Assembly: GCA_034190875.2 (NCBI GenBank)
Contig: CM067344.1
Coordinates: 67,846,527 to 67,910,526 of the forward strand
Direction: 5' to 3'
Source of the DNA: Urechis unicinctus
Taxonomy: Eukaryota; Annelida; Polychaeta; Xenopneusta; Urechidae
Length of the DNA: 64,000 nt
The position numbers and the translations under genes were made by a program. The notes beneath the pieces were generated by a model. It was not told the DNA's origin and did not search any database. It worked only from the letters and a program-made list of their open reading frames with translations. Of the stretch, positions 49,020 through 64,000 are shown in pieces (within the stretch, counting starts at the first letter, position 1; each line of letters starts with the position of its first letter).

Positions 49020-52000
49020 ACATATCAAGACCAATAGCTTACATTGAATTGCAAACATTAGCTTAATAATGAATATGACATTAATATATAACATCACATT
49101 GTCAGAGCACTGATGTGTGTGATGATTGTATTTGGATAAACACCTGAATGGTCCCTAATGATGGCTGAAAAACAGAGGACTAAAATATATCATAATAATA
49201 AAACTGTAACATAATGCCATATCTAATTTGTTCCGAATTAGGACACATCAGTCTCAAAAGACTTCCAAGGAATCGTCAATAACTTTATTAAATCAGCATA
49301 CTATTTATAGTTATCAAGGGTGACCCCTAATCATTATGCATAATATCAACATTAGTAAGCTGGATTGGCTAAAATTGATAATGCCCATGCCCTTAACATG
49401 TCACACTTAACGCCAAGCTGTCAACAGTAAATATATCTTTCTTTCGGATATCTTTTAAGCAAACATTGTAGATGTTTATGAATGTAAAACGCTACGTAAT
49501 TATTGTCAACAGACTTGGTAAAATGCAGTAGCTCGTATTTTGGTTGAATTCAAAATAATATTGTGCTATTTTATGTTATTCGATCAATTGATAAGATCGT
49601 GCAGACACAATTACAACAGTTGCCTGATAACGTTACGTCGTGTCCTGGTTATAATGACCAGAATTATCAGATTAAGAGTATTATGTATTATGTAAGGACA
49701 ACCATCAGTATGCGTGAGTCCGGAAAGACATCATGCACACACTGTCCCTCCTTAAAGCATATATTTCGGTTATCTAGGAACCAGCTAAGTGTCTCTTTTT
49801 GTGTTTTGGTAGAACATAAATGTGCTGATTTTATATCTGACAATGCTTGGCCATTTGTTGTCATCGCATCACTCAAACATGTGCAACGTTCCCTCTTCTA
49901 AATTATCTTAGCTGCTTGCCCCCAGGAGATTATACAATGACCAACGAGAACGCTACCACATTGCCCATTCTGGGCCACCACTGGTCACTAACACCGAAAT
50001 GAGCTTTCAGCCCCAGATTGGGCTCCATAGATTAGTTTCCATGCCGAAGACTTAACCATGGTTCATATGAGGTATATAGAAGGTGTCCAAGTCGACATCA
50101 GCCATGGCACAGAACTGCTTTGGACAGGTATTAGCACATATACTCTGGGTGTGATCAGCAAATGCATTAGGTGAACTAAAGCCACCTAATCTAAATAATG
50201 TAGGCAGCATATTGGTGTTATTTCTTTAAATCAAACCAATAAATATTTGCCGTTTTCAAGTATACAGTCGTCACCACTATTCAGGTCAGTTATTTATTGG
50301 CTAAACAGATGATTGGTGCTAGAAATCCAACAGTATAATTACAATAATACATACTCATATATATTGGGAGTTTATACTCTAATGACCCTTTTTATATGTA
50401 CAGCATATTTAGTGTAGATATGGTGTGTATGGTTCCTAGTGGACTGTGCATCTCATAAAATCCTACCTGTTCGCATATCGTTTGAGCCTACCTAAAATAA
50501 AAGGTGATGCGAAGTTAAATGCAATATTTTGGGATACTTATGGAGTGCGGCGTGTGATATAAAAACCTAATCTTTTGTTCCCGTATGCTTTAAAAATATC
50601 ATATCCGTAGTAACCGCGTGATTTAATATATTATTCCCAATTCATATAGCCACATCAGCTGACATAGCAAGTTTGTTTACGAGATATACTGAGTAATCAT
50701 TCTTTCTATTGAGTATACAGACAGGAGTCGAGGGTCCTACAAGAAGTACAGGAATGCCACAGCAATCTTTTGAGGTATGTGATAGGCCATCCATGTGACA
50801 TGAATTGAAAATTAAGGGAAATCATCTACTGACAACTTGGGGTAGCTGTCGCACACACGCTTACGTGGCATGTTTAAGAAGTAAGTCTCAAGTGGCAGAG
50901 TGGAAACGGCTCCATCTTACTTCATAGGAAACATCCCCGTCCTTGGTTTCCGCGGGAGAGGGAAATTGATTAGATGTCTGTTACACATTGCTGTAGTTAT
51001 CGAGCAGGGCACGGAATGATTCCCGGAGTGGTCAAGGACACATTGCCAGTGTAACTAGGGGCTGTGGTTAAACGTCAACAGATAGCCAAGTATCCCAATA
51101 TGTTGTTGGGATAATGGCAAGGTGTTGCAATTGCCCTGTGAACTCATGATGCATGCAATGAAGCTATATAGACTCAAGTCGCATACAAAGAAACATTGTG
51201 GTCTCGTACGTATCAACCTCTTGACCCCATGTCGCACATAACGGAACCAAAGACCGCATGACACAAAGTCATTCTGGAATACAAAATACCTTATTTGAAG
51301 AAGCACACAGCTCTTGTGCATATGAAGAATAATTATACTCCCCCGTCGCATGCACAGAAAATGTACCCTAGTAGGAAACAATCATAAAACAAATATTTAC
51401 GGTGTCAATGTCAATGACTGTGGTTATAAGCGACTTCAAAGGCGTCCAATTGCGTATTCTAATATTCAACGTTACATACTGCCCCTTAGATTTGTTCTAG
51501 GCTTGGCGGACTTTCGTTCATAAACGACCGCGTTATGCATTTTCGCCAATAAGGCTTCGTCTCATGATGGAGAATGGTGAATTCGATAGAGGTCATGGTC
51601 ACAGCAATTGTCTCTGGGCATTCATTCACATATAAAAAAATGGAAACTTTGACGAAAAATGCGCTCGTTTCTGAAGGATAGGATACAGGTAATCAAATTG
51701 AAAGATCCAGGACAAGTCATGGCCGGTAGAAATCCAAACAGCGACGTGCAGTCTCTAGTTTTGAAGTGATCAATGCTGTAACTGGAATATTTCTCGGTGT
51801 TAATCATCAAGCGCTTCCACGCGTGTGCGCTGCTGCCTTTTGTAAAAAGGTAACATTCTTATAAATCGCGCCGCTCAGCTGTTAAGACCTTTGGCTGCAG
51901 GTTGCATTTATTGCGAACAGACGCGGCCCTCCACACTGGCATTGATACCTTCAGCATAACAAGACGATGCCACTTATTAACAGGCTTTCTATTCTCTGAT

Positions 52001-55000
52001 TAGGTGGGTATGATAGGTGGAACACTGCATTTGGTCGTTCGCAATTATTGCTGCCACAAATCCGGCCCTTTAATGCGATGACCTTACACCAAACTGCCAC
52101 TAATAATGCAACAAAATAAATACAATTTTCATTTTTAACATACATGTTAAAAGCGTCCACTGTGTATTCTGATACCCATGAGATTCATGTATCGAGGGAA
52201 TAATTTCTCAACTTTTCACCATTTACCTCTAAAACCCCGTGACTTCCTGACAAATAGATCCTTCACCAGCAGTATCGTTATGTTATTGTGACTACCGACT
52301 GAGAGAGACAACACAACGCATTTACAAACCAAGTGCATTATTTGGGGCTCACCGTTGTCACCAGTATTCTACTATAATGGTAGAACAGCAGATCTCTTGC
52401 CATTAGAGGTCTGCCATTGGCAACGTACCTTCATATTTCTAAACAATAAATGCCCTAAGCTTCGATTAATTTAAACACCTTATACCAAAAGCAACAATTC
52501 ATCTCTGAACAAATTTGCAATATAACTTCAGCATGAGACTCACAATCGAATACAACGAAAGCATTAAGCTAACAACTGTATACAGTACAGAACCCAAGTT
52601 GTTAATATGTACCAATATATCTGTAGGAAAAGGGTGATTTCTACTGTCGTCTCCTGTTAGAAACACAATTAAAACCACGTTGAATTTTATATGATCCATT
52701 TATAAATGAACACAAGAGGCTCCATGCTCTGACATTAAACTTTATAGTCTGCAATCATTCACGTGCGAGCAATGATTGACTGATTCTAACCAATTCTCAT
52801 GTATCTATTTATGGCAAATTCAAAGTAACCGCAATGTTTTTTAACATTCGCACATACATTCCAAAACTTTGTTTGCTTCTTCTGCATGAGAACTGAAAGT
52901 ATGATGTTTACAAGCAAATATCTTGATTAGATAGTAAGATGGGGTAATTCGTATAAAGAGTCAGTCGCCAATAATGCTGAGGCCAGGGTCGACCTTCGGT
53001 GTGCCACATGGGAATGTGTGTGTTTAATGTACAATATTCTCATACATTGCATTTAATAGTACTTTAATACTCCCATTGCGCATGGCTTACAATGGAAAAT
53101 ATTTTCATGCAACTCTAGAGAGCTCACGATATGATATTCTCTCCCAAATACCGGGGGAATATATTAAATTGTGACAAACATCTATTATGTGGTGTGAAAA
53201 CGTCAACCAAATGGTCAACCGAGCGATAATACAGGCAGTGCTAGAACACACAAGGCTGCACCTCGATTTCGTGGTTTAATGGTTAAACGTTAACGCAAAT
53301 GAAAACAGCTACGATATCAATGGGGATTTCACTCGATATTTTTGCAATAAATCGAACATAATTTCAATCAATTGCATTCTCCTTGTCAACAGATAAGTAG
53401 ATATTTATTTTATTTCAAACGTTGGCGCTGGTTTTGGGAGCTTTCAGGGATTACCTGTTACAATTAAATATACCTCTCCAGTGAGTTGTACAGAGGGACT
53501 TCTGGTCCTAAATCCAAGTTCGATGCCATATGTTTATGGCTACATATATCATAGGCCTTTAAAGAGTTCAAGGCCTTACGCTAGTTCTTTGTCTTACCTG
53601 AGATATCTTGTCCTTATTAGGTCTATATATATTACTTACTCTGTTCGTCATCATACATCACCAGTGTGAAATGACCTTTGACGTTGAAAGTCAATTTCAA
53701 CCCCAATATGTACCACTTATTTTGTATGTATGATGATAAGGAATGGTTATGTCCTTGTTCACCTGTTAACAGACAGGTAAAATGAGATGTTCGAACTTGA
53801 CTAAGCCGAAGCCAAGGCTGAAAAATAAACAGAGCTTACAAATATATCAATAGACCAACCACAAATATAGTGCTTATACATATATTATCTGTATCATTTC
53901 CTCTACATATCCTTCATAAACATACACATAATTCCTTGGGGAAAGCATGCTCACTATGTCCTGTTAGATGCGAATTATTGCAGTACTGGGCCTCACATAT
54001 TCGCACCATGATGATACAGACTGAAAGACATAAGATTAAAGTTATATGAAGCAAATATTACAGTAGGCCAGTGCTGAGCACTGGGTATCGGCCGATGATT
54101 GCCAAGGATAAGTGCAAGCTACTGTCAGGCAATCATACATCTACATATGGCAGTCTGACGAGACAGATATATATGGCATATGTGGAACTTGAACCGCCTC
54201 ACTCTGATGACTACCGGCCATGTCAATTTTGTCAACAGGCAAGTGCAAATTCTGACCACTTTCCCAAGCGGACAAGCGGTAGTGATTTATCTAAGGCTAC
54301 CGATATGTAAATGACTTATTTAATAGTCTACGAGGGAGGATTATAGCTTAAAACCTCTTTTCCATATATTACACCATAGATGAAACGCCTCGAAAGGCAG
54401 CATTCCACTGCTGTGACAATTTTCACATTTTGTTTTCAAAATCAGCACGGAAACATAACAAATGAATTCTAACTCGACTTTCATATGGGAAATGTAAGGA
54501 TGAGTATACTTACAAATTCTAAAGAAACCATGGATCAAAAAACGCTGATGAGTGTCTGTAAATTGCGACAAATTAATGCGACTGCTAGTGCGCAAATAGA
54601 AACGGCGTCCGAGGCAGCATATGATGTCACAGTGTCTTCGTTCAACTTCGGCGTGTGGTCGGGAAAGTCCCGGAATGTATTGTTGTTTTTGCTTATTTCT
54701 TGTTTACTACATGTCGGATCGAAAAAAGAACTGCAAGTTATTGATGAGAAAACCGCGTTCTAAAATTCATATTTTAGCCATTACTTGCCCTTTAACTAAA
54801 CATAACATGGATAAGGACACTGCCGTCACATTGGTGTACACATGTAGGACGGCTTCTTTAATAATGTATTTGGAAATGAGTGCTTCTTGTAATGATGATT
54901 ACTCTATAATATTCATAGTGACCATATTGAAACGCATAAGCATCATATAATTCATTTTTTAACAATTACATGTTGCTGATGCTTCTCGAAGCACTTTAGG

Positions 55001-58000
55001 AATAACCGAATTCATCATGCATTCCCGTCGTAAATGCGTACATCGATGGTTTATCACTAATCGCAGTTCAGCAGAGGATGTTGTGTTGAATATAGTATCA
55101 TTGGCTGATTGAGTTCGGCCATTCGACATGACCAAGAACAAAGATGCATATGGGCAGGTTGGGTTAATACATTATTGAAGCCAAATACCATCTCAGTATT
55201 TTGATCAGCACAGAATATTGGATTGGTTGGCTGATGAGCATATTATAAGCCTTTAATAGAGCCACAACTATTCTCAACTCTAAACGCCTTGGATAATTGT
55301 TAAGTCATCGATGTTTAACGAGTGATCATGATTCAGAAGCAATGGATCCTTTTGTGGCGCCATTCATAGGCACCTCATGCATGCCAAGCATCAAAACAGA
55401 GCGCAAGTATTGCGCAATGTGAATTACGCGATTAGCAATATGGATTAACCTACATTTGAGGGCTGTAGCTTTTACGTGATAGTATAGCAGATTATCAGAT
55501 GATTATAAGCACAAGCCCAACAAATAATGAGACATCCAGGATTTGGTTAATGCATGTTACCCTTCAGAATGACATCAACTCTGAGGCAAATTAAAGTGCA
55601 GACAGTAATCAAAGTGATGGCTCCGTTGGGTCATATCTAATTAAGCATGTCTTTACGTGCCTCCCCTTGAGCTGCTTTTGTTAATGGCAGCATCTCACTT
55701 AGCTGTATCACAAATGTCATGAAATCATCAATCCAGATTCAGCAGTGTACGCTACACGACATAACTGTAAAACTGCTTAAATAGCAGTTCCGTAACAATA
55801 TGCAGTCGACGAGGTGAGTTGCAATAATGGCATCCCAAGGCCTCATAGCAATGGGTGGCCAGGGCGAAAAGATCGTTTAACCCATAAGTGCCCTGCCTAT
55901 CGTTAAAACAATGTTCACATAATATCATTCAAGGCTCGGTTAAAAATTACTTAAAACCTTCGATCTTAAAATACACATCAAGTCGGTTATAAGAGAGATG
56001 AGTGAACTTGCTGAATCTATCTTGGCCAGTAAATTATATCGTAGGGTCACAACGTGATGGAAAAAGTTATTTCTTCCTATTACATCCTAGCCATAGGCGA
56101 TGCCAAGGTGTACGGAGTCTTCAGAGTATTGATTTCTCAGGACTTCTGCAAACCTGAACAACACTGATATCATCTAATATGTCGAACATATTGTGAACCT
56201 GAACGAGTTCCCCACGGAGACGTAGTGTTTTAAGAGTTGTCATTCCTAACAAATACAAGCTTTGTTCGTAACTTAAATCAGACATACTGGTTATGAGCTT
56301 TGTAGTCATAATCAATTTCATGTCAATATTATTATGTACAAATGCTACAGATCTTCAGTGTACAGCGATCGACTTCCTCTCTCATTGTTATGTCGTAACA
56401 TGCATGCCCCGCACAGTTAAGCTATGTGGTTCGTTATAAACTCAACACGGCGTGATTCACTGAAAGCCAGGTTAATTTGATTTAAATAACTTTAAAACAT
56501 ACACTTTGGTCGTAAATCCTGCGTATCAAGCAGGTGATTAAAGTGTATCAGTATTATTATCACGTGATAATAAAGTATTTACTGATGACGTACGTACTAC
56601 CAACTGTCAATATTCAATGTGCACTGAGCTGCGAAGACAAATGATGATGAAGTACAACTGCCACTGGTAATGACGGTAGATAGGTCATCACTGAGATGTC
56701 CTGTTTATTATTCATCGAACAGCACTACGTTTTATGCTTTGAATGTTAAACCTCTCAAAGGCGTTGTCAGCAATAAAGGCATCATTCCAGCCACAGTCAC
56801 TTTGCTGCTGGTGTATATGGCGTTTTCATTGCCACGTCGAATTCAATATGGATATTAATCTTACGGGAGGTTTTAGGACAAGACAAATAAACCTTGAGGT
56901 GCATTGCGAATTAACCGACGGTCATCGCCATTAATGTATACGGTCAGTTACAGCAGGTCGCAGTTTGTATTTGTTGCATTTGTAGCACTTCTACTTTCAT
57001 AAATGTACTCTGTAAGACAACAGTAATACGATACTCTGCTTGTACTATTACTAGTATCACACGAAAGTTCAAAAACACAGTTGCGTCAAATGTTGTTTAT
57101 AATCAAGATATATTATGTTAATTTGGTCTTGTTATATTGTACGCAATAACCAGTGTCTTAATATACTACTATATTGATGCATGCTATCAAACAAGCTTCT
57201 GCTTTATCTGTTGATCATGTCGCACTCTATTCCATTAATTATGCGATGTAATTCAATACTCGTACGACAAAATGCAAAGTCATTTTATTGATCTTTACTG
57301 TCAGTTATGTCTGACCTTAATATTTATATAGGCTAGTTCATAATGTCAATGTTCTCAACATAAATATGTAAAGCAAGATATACTAATGGGTAAATTACAC
57401 AAGGTCTTGCAAGAAATAATGCAAGAATCGATGAATCAAACCATCGTTGATATTGCATACACTTACGTTATCAAGTAATATAGCGTACCCATATTGCAAA
57501 ATGGCTGGCCCAAGGGCCATATTGCACTCTGTTTTTGCAAATTTCCCACGTAATGAGATGACCCGATGGCAAGCTGATTATTATTCGGATTGTTTATTGA
57601 TGGATATTGCTGTAAAATTGTTATTAAGAAAACAAATATTGAACTAAAATTACTAATACCAAATAGTTTCTAGGCATGAGCAGTTATCATTCATTATTGG
57701 GAGCTCTGTATGATCAAAAGGCCCTTTTAGGTGGGGTGAAATTTCATTGTACTTTCTATACTAGAAAGACGCATGGAACATTTTTCGCGACAGCTTGTTT
57801 GCTGTACAGCTGAGCAACAAGCAACTCTTTTCTTTTGTTCCGTCACGCTCATATCTTGGCTTGACAGGTACAATACTGCTTTGGACAGTCATGACCCATT
57901 TGAATCAAACTGCGACCATTCAGAAGTTACTTCAATTATTATAGTAACTAAGTGAAAATGGTATCACTGTTATCCAATTATATCTATACACTGTTGGGAT

Positions 58001-58049
58001 GTATAGTATTAGATCGAAATTAAATTTTCGAAGCTCGTGCCGATTGTTT
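49020..58049. other. No recognisable gene
   Basis: About 9 kb of AT-rich sequence. The longer frames (49563-49901 on +, 51055-51381 on -, 54485-54763 and 54621-54950 on +) match no domain I know and overlap frames on other strands. A TTAA preceded by CCCT near 54790 resembles an element end, but no partner was found. Confidence 0.5.
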
Positions 58050-58862
58050 ATTTATTAGTAATCCGTACAATGGACGTAACTAGCCGATGCGAACTATGTA
58101 GTGCATCATTAATTATACAAAACATGGTGGTTGTGAATTAATCAATAGCTGGAAGCTATGCGCTTTGGGATGAGGCGAATAAAGCTTACACAACATGGAA
58201 ATAGTAGGCAATTGATGTATAACAGAGATACCACCGTTATCACTACTGGAATATACGCAAAACGAAATAGTATGTTTCTGCAGTGATGGGTGACAGATAT
58301 TGTGATGAAAGCAGCCGAACAGATGAGGAGTTATCTATTGCCCGGTGTCTCCATGCGTCTGAATGGCCCTCGGCCGAATGCCATCTAGTTTTATTGTGTT
58401 TCAATACCCGAGGTTAATGGGGTTCCATATTAATATGTTTGAATAATGTGGATCCTGAAAAAAATGAAATGGTACAAGAAAGCTCATATTTGTTCAAATA
58501 AAAGTAAATGGAAATGGACGAGTGAATCAACTACAGGACTGCCGACAGGGAACTGGTTCAGCGTAATTGAGTGAAGGCGTGGTGCCTTTGATGTTGTGAT
58601 TGAACGATCCCCAATGAGCAGACGATGTTACCTGATAAATTAGAATGCCAATCAACCCAGGTCCAAGGGAAAATGCGTCATCACGGCATATTTACTAACG
58701 CGGTTGGAGTGTTGTAAGTGGACCAATGGTGTCCTATTCCTATATGGGCAACTCTGATTGTTTGTGTGATTTCCTTAATCGGAATAACTGAACTATGTAA
58801 ATTCCATACAGGTGACAAGAATGCCAAAACCCTCTGGTAAAGATCTAAGCAGAATCATGGTA
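58050..58862 (+). repeat. Diverged direct repeat, copy 2
   Basis: Partner of 1-843. The best match is 58320-58560. Similarity ends near AAAGATCTAA in both copies. Confidence 0.75.
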
Positions 58863-59819
58863 AAGGAAAGACATAGTGTGGTTTTAGGGTGCTTGATTCT
58901 CTCAATAGAAAAGGTGTGAGAAAAGTTTTCACAATTTTAATGTATCCAACTAGGTTACGTTGCGAGCTTCTGGTACCAGTAAACTGTACGGAACGCGATC
59001 ACTTGCTGTCGTTTGACAAAACGTGGCACCTCAGCAGACCACTGAACAGCACAACCAAATTGTACCAGTAGCGCCGGCAGTGCAAGTATACACATAACTG
59101 TTAACCTAAATGCAAAACGTGAGTTTTTCTGATACAAGCTCTTTTATTTAATTATATTTACCAATATTTGTAACTCGGCAAGCCCTCTTGATCTCGCGGG
59201 TTGCATAAACAATGAACTCATCGCTCGACACAACCAATCAATGGTGTAAAATGAGGTATTCTATACTTTGGGTTATTATTTATAGCCCACGTAAAATATA
59301 TACCAAATATCTTAGAACTAGCCAATCTCAGGCAGGAGCAACCAGTCTGGTTTCCACACCATTGGATTGAACCAACAAACTGTGGATCGAATGGCGAAAC
59401 AGTAAACCACAGCGACACGGGGACCGGCAAATACGTAAAGGGTTTTCAGTTTGCATTTTAAATTATGACAAATAGACTGTTGATATGGTATTAATATGTT
59501 TCTCCAAATTAATGAAATTCATTTAAATAAGCATCAAATATGTAAAAGGAGTCATTGTTTTGCCATATGGTTCTAATTTAAAGCAATTTTGGAAGAGTTC
59601 ACAGTTGTCAAATTCAACCAGTAATTATAGTATTGGGTGTTCATGATGAAGTTCTTAAATATACATGAATCAAATACATTAGGGTATATGAAATTATATA
59701 GCTGCAAGAGTCAGCAAAATCCGCTACTACAGCAATCGAATCTATAGCCGTCTAGCCATTGAAGCGTATTCATCCCGGTAACATAGCTTGTCAACATTAT
59801 TCATTGGCCAACGAACAGA
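58863..59819. other. No recognisable feature
   Basis: AT-rich sequence with chance frames of 60-70 codons only. Confidence 0.5.
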
Positions 59820-59821
59820 TG

Positions 59822-59886
<65 letters not shown>

Positions 59887-60160
59887 CTATATATATATAT
59901 ATGCATATATATATATACATCTATATATATATATGTATATGTGTATATAGGAGATGTATAGATATATGTATTATTATAAATATATATATAGAGGGATATA
60001 AATATATATCTATATTATATGTATATATATAGAAAGATATATATATATAGAGATATAAATATATTCATATATATATTCATATATATATACATATATATAT
60101 ATAAATATATATGTATGTTTTATATATATGCAGATATATATATATTTATATATATATATC

Positions 60161-60198
<38 letters not shown>

Positions 60199-60400
60199 AA
60201 TATATATATATATAATACATATATATATATATATATATAAATATATATATGCATATACATATATATAAATATATATATTCATATATATACATATATATAT
60301 ACACACATGCATATATATATATATATTTATATATATACATATATATAATATATATAAATGCATATATATATATATATATGTATACATATATATACATATA

Positions 60401-60431
<31 letters not shown>

Positions 60432-60466
60432 TATATATATAATATATATATGAATATACATATATA

Positions 60467-60545
<79 letters not shown>
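59820..60545. repeat. Long compound (TA)n microsatellite
   Basis: About 725 bp of TA with GTATA, TCTATA, TTCATA and AAATATA variants. All Tyr/Ile frames here are artefacts. It abuts the start of the second copy of the large duplication. Confidence 0.97.
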
Positions 60546-60548
<3 letters not shown>

Positions 60549-60555
60549 TAGGTAT

Positions 60556-63500
60556 GTATGAATTCTGGATATTATCTTGAATCATTTTGTTAGGGTGTTG
60601 TACGCAAGATAAATGACAGTTGCGTTGTAGCGGGCCCTTCATTGTAAAAAGGAGGAATAATCAAAACCGTTGTAAGTTGTCCCGTAGTATGACTGATGCC
60701 GCAACCTTACCCTCTACCAAGTTGCATTCATGGATAATGGACAATCCCTTTTTATGTGCAATACAGGTATTTGATGTTATGCCCATTACATTGTAGCTAC
60801 CGCGTTAAAACTGTGTTAAAAGAATATTCCTGAAATGCTATAGCACCTCCCCCTGATTAATGGTTTGCCTACATAATTAGTTTGGTAAGAATCACCTTAT
60901 CCAAATAGTTAGCTTGTACGTTCGCATACCAACTGAATTTAATTTAACGAATTTAATGGATCCTTTTATCGTTCTACAAAGAATCTAGGCGGATGTCAGT
61001 GACGTATGTAAGCTTCCTTGTCTCCCATTAATATTGATAAGGAAATACATGCGATCATGTGTCAGCTCCTGGGGTGGACTATAAGCTATCTTGAACTGCA
61101 AACAGTAATATGGAATTAGACAGCAGTAAATGACTGTTGCCTGCAACGACAGTAATATATATTGAAGACCTGTAGGCAACTCAAAGTCGTACGCAAATGA
61201 CATCTTTTGCGCAATAATGGCCAGCATTTTAGTGCGAGGATAATGAGCCCGTCTGGTTGTCAGCGCCGAAATGATGTTTCTCTCGCTTCTCCAAAAGCAA
61301 TTATGCATAGAAAATAAGACTTTGGTTCGTGTATATGAGCACACAACTTCTGCAACGTAGTCAATATTTGTACAATTGTACACTAATCTTTGTCATTCAA
61401 CGTTTATGTCCATACTAGATTCATAAGGTCTGTGTATCTGGATGATCTCACTATGACTAGTAGATCTATGTCTACAAACAGCACTAGCATAGATAACTGA
61501 AATCAATCCCTAACCCAATGTTAAATAATTATGAAGAAATGCATATGACCCGGTTGATGCTTAATTTGTTTATAAAAATTACTCCTACCAAGAGTTTGTT
61601 GTTGCGATGAGCTTTAGTTAAGATTTTTCTTTCCTTCTACGTCAACCTCAACCTAGTAGCCACATTGTGCAAGGTACTTGTTCTTCTGCTGTATAAGGTG
61701 AACTGTAAAGCATTGTCAGTTTGTTAAATATGATCAGTTTTAATTTGTTCAGCTTTATCTGCAAGGCTTCTCAATTCCACTTTTTGTTAAAAATATCATT
61801 GAAATCATACACTATGCTTTCCGTTCTGATCCTCGGAATTATAATCCGTATATCGCCAAATACATATGAATGTTCTTCGTTGTATCCGCTATAGGCTATT
61901 GATAAGTTACCAAACATGTTATCAGACTTTTGATATTATTGAATCACTCCATTGTTAATGTATATATCCGCAGTCAATGTGATGATACAAGTAGTTATAT
62001 TTCATGATAACTACCATGCATTGACCAGGATATATTTTCGTGTATCAACAATAATAATGACTCTCGCCCCTAACGATCTGTAACGCTAATATTGTGATCA
62101 CCACTGTGTAGCCATTATTTTTAGGTGAATTCCACCTTAAGCATGACGGCCTAAATGAACTTCTGAATGATATGCCGCATTATACTCCTGCAGTAGATGT
62201 ATGACATGAAACCACTTAAATTCAGCAACATATATATTGTATATGCCGTATGCCATCTGGAGTATAAGAGACATCCCAACTTGTGTGTGGTTTTTTAATT
62301 TGTATGGATACTGCAAGAGACGTTTTATTGCGTTCAGCATCTTCAGCTTAATGTCAGTTTCATTTCCCCAAATGAGAAAGAAATCCATAACCAAATACCC
62401 GTTTGAACAGAATGTTGTTTAATTTTTTCAGTTAGAGCATATTTATGAGGAATTTAGACAACGTTTAAAGTGTTACGGTAACAGGAGCACAATCAGACCC
62501 AAAATAATGAATATTGCAATCAATGCCCAGATCTAAAGGATGAGAAGCACACAATGCTCACACGAAAGACAGTAACACAATTCCTCTAATCCATCAAAAG
62601 GTCTTTAATCCAATCACACTTACAGTTATATGTGAATCATATAAGTTTTACATGTTTACAGGTCCTTGATTTTATATTTAGGGATCCCTGTGGTTTGTTA
62701 ATTTGAAGATTTGCAAATGTCATTGCGGTGGCACACTGTGTACCGTGGTGATCGGGGAGCTCAGATGGTCCACTTCTGTTCTATCCAATCTTCCTTATTC
62801 TGCAAAGGACCTGGCGTTGTTAAAAGTTCGTTCACTGGAAGCAGATAATAAGCGCTCATTCTCGGTCTATCTTGTGTGCCAGATCGTCAAAGGTTTCGCG
62901 TTTGACTTCCATCCCATTGGCACAATCTAATGCCGATAACTGTTCTGTTTGAGAGTAAAATAACACTAAAGGGATGCTGTCTTAGCATTTCAATCATCGC
63001 TTGCCTTCGCAACATCACCTCGTTTACTTGGCGAAATATTTTGCCGTGTTATGTTTGCCAGCCTATGATTGTGCGCTTGCTTTCAAAGCAATTACCTTAA
63101 ATGGTATTTTTTAACATGACCTCAAAGTAAGGTCTAGGTCGTGATTAACAACATTTAATACTTACAAGAATAGTTCAGCCCATTCTTTGACATTAACATG
63201 CATTTATAAATTATTTGTATGTCTCTGATATATAACCAAATTGATTTTGATGTCTCACAGGGGGGAAAATGATTTAGCCTAAAATAGTTGCCAATCTTCA
63301 TCATCTTTCAAAGCCATAGTCTGACAACGAAAGGCTGCGCTCCAGCGGGACACCACTATGCGTTTACTCAGCTCCACACCTCACAATCACAATCAACATA
63401 CTAAAAGTACTTCGCAATAGCCAAGGAAATCGCAAATATATTTTAGCACCTTTCTTAGATTAATGCTAAACAGATTAACCACAAATCATCACTTTCTTCT

Positions 63501-64000
63501 CAGACCACTGGAATATCTTGTTTCATTTTGCCTAACTATACCACAAATCAGACGCGTTTTGTTTGCATTGATAGATGCTTCGCCGAATAATTGGTATCTA
63601 CTGATCTATTCATCCTATCTTTGTGCTCCCATCAGTCATACACTTTATCTATCAAAACACCATTCAAGTCGGTTGATTAATTGCATCTATGTTTATAAAG
63701 CGTGGTAACATTTGCCCCTTGCTAATATTTGACTATTTGCTAGTTACTTCGACATATAATGGCTAGCAATTTAGTAACTGTTTCATTACTGTATAATCAA
63801 GTTGCAGCACATTTTAACCACACAAAGGGGATTATAGACTGACCGTTCTCTATTCGACACTATAATCACGTGGCTTTTGCGGTAGCACATAACGAATAGC
63901 ATAAATCCTTCACGCTATCTGCATCGTTATATTCTTATATGTGGGACCACAGAGTGGCTTCCTTGAGCGGCAACATAATGCTCATAATGATGTAGCATTG
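60556..64000 (+). repeat. Long diverged direct duplication, copy 2
   Basis: Partner of 17520-21580. It lacks the 18503-18985 interval and differs completely over about 61443-61665. It continues past the window end. Confidence 0.85.

Overview
The window is nuclear DNA from an animal, most likely a marine invertebrate. The evidence is AT-rich sequence, small GT-AG introns, long (TA)n microsatellites, a non-LTR retrotransposon fragment, and DNA transposons with THAP-domain transposases. The species cannot be named from the sequence. I see no ordinary host gene that I can defend, and no rRNA, convincing tRNA, CRISPR or prokaryotic feature.

The main content is three copies of Kolobok-type DNA transposons (TTAA target, THAP-domain transposase). 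Element B (42318-46963) looks complete. It is flanked by TTAA duplications and ends in 15-bp perfect terminal inverted repeats. On the + strand it carries an eight-exon transposase gene (724 codons before the stop in my model). On the - strand, in convergent orientation, it carries a three-exon gene for a 196-residue Cys-rich protein that resembles the cytoplasmic 'ballast' domain of the P2X7 receptor. The two coding regions overlap tail to tail by 11 bp. An unoccupied relative of the insertion site lies at 38816-39245 in the same window, with a single TTAA where B sits.

Element A (12059-15695) belongs to a different family with different terminal repeats. It has the same architecture: TTAA duplications, a + strand THAP transposase and a - strand ballast-domain gene. 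Both genes are broken. Its transposase has lost the whole catalytic core but keeps the THAP exon and in-phase C-terminal exons. Locus C (about 2829-4275, - strand) is an older relict with a THAP exon carrying two stops, plus fragments of the transposase Cys-rich region.

The same two-gene layout in two element families suggests that the ballast-domain protein is a standard second component of these transposons. This is the system most worth following up.

The remainder is repeat-rich and otherwise unrecognised. Two old direct duplications keep the same order: 1-843 with 58050-58862, and 17520-21580 with 60556-64000. A recent 679-bp-period duplication lies at 47980-49019, with a dispersed relative at 37899-38235. 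A LINE reverse-transcriptase C-terminal relict lies at 40471-41520 on the - strand. There are three dinucleotide microsatellites (5969-6343, 25958-26300, 59820-60545). A GC-richer island at 25036-25750 may be another element remnant.
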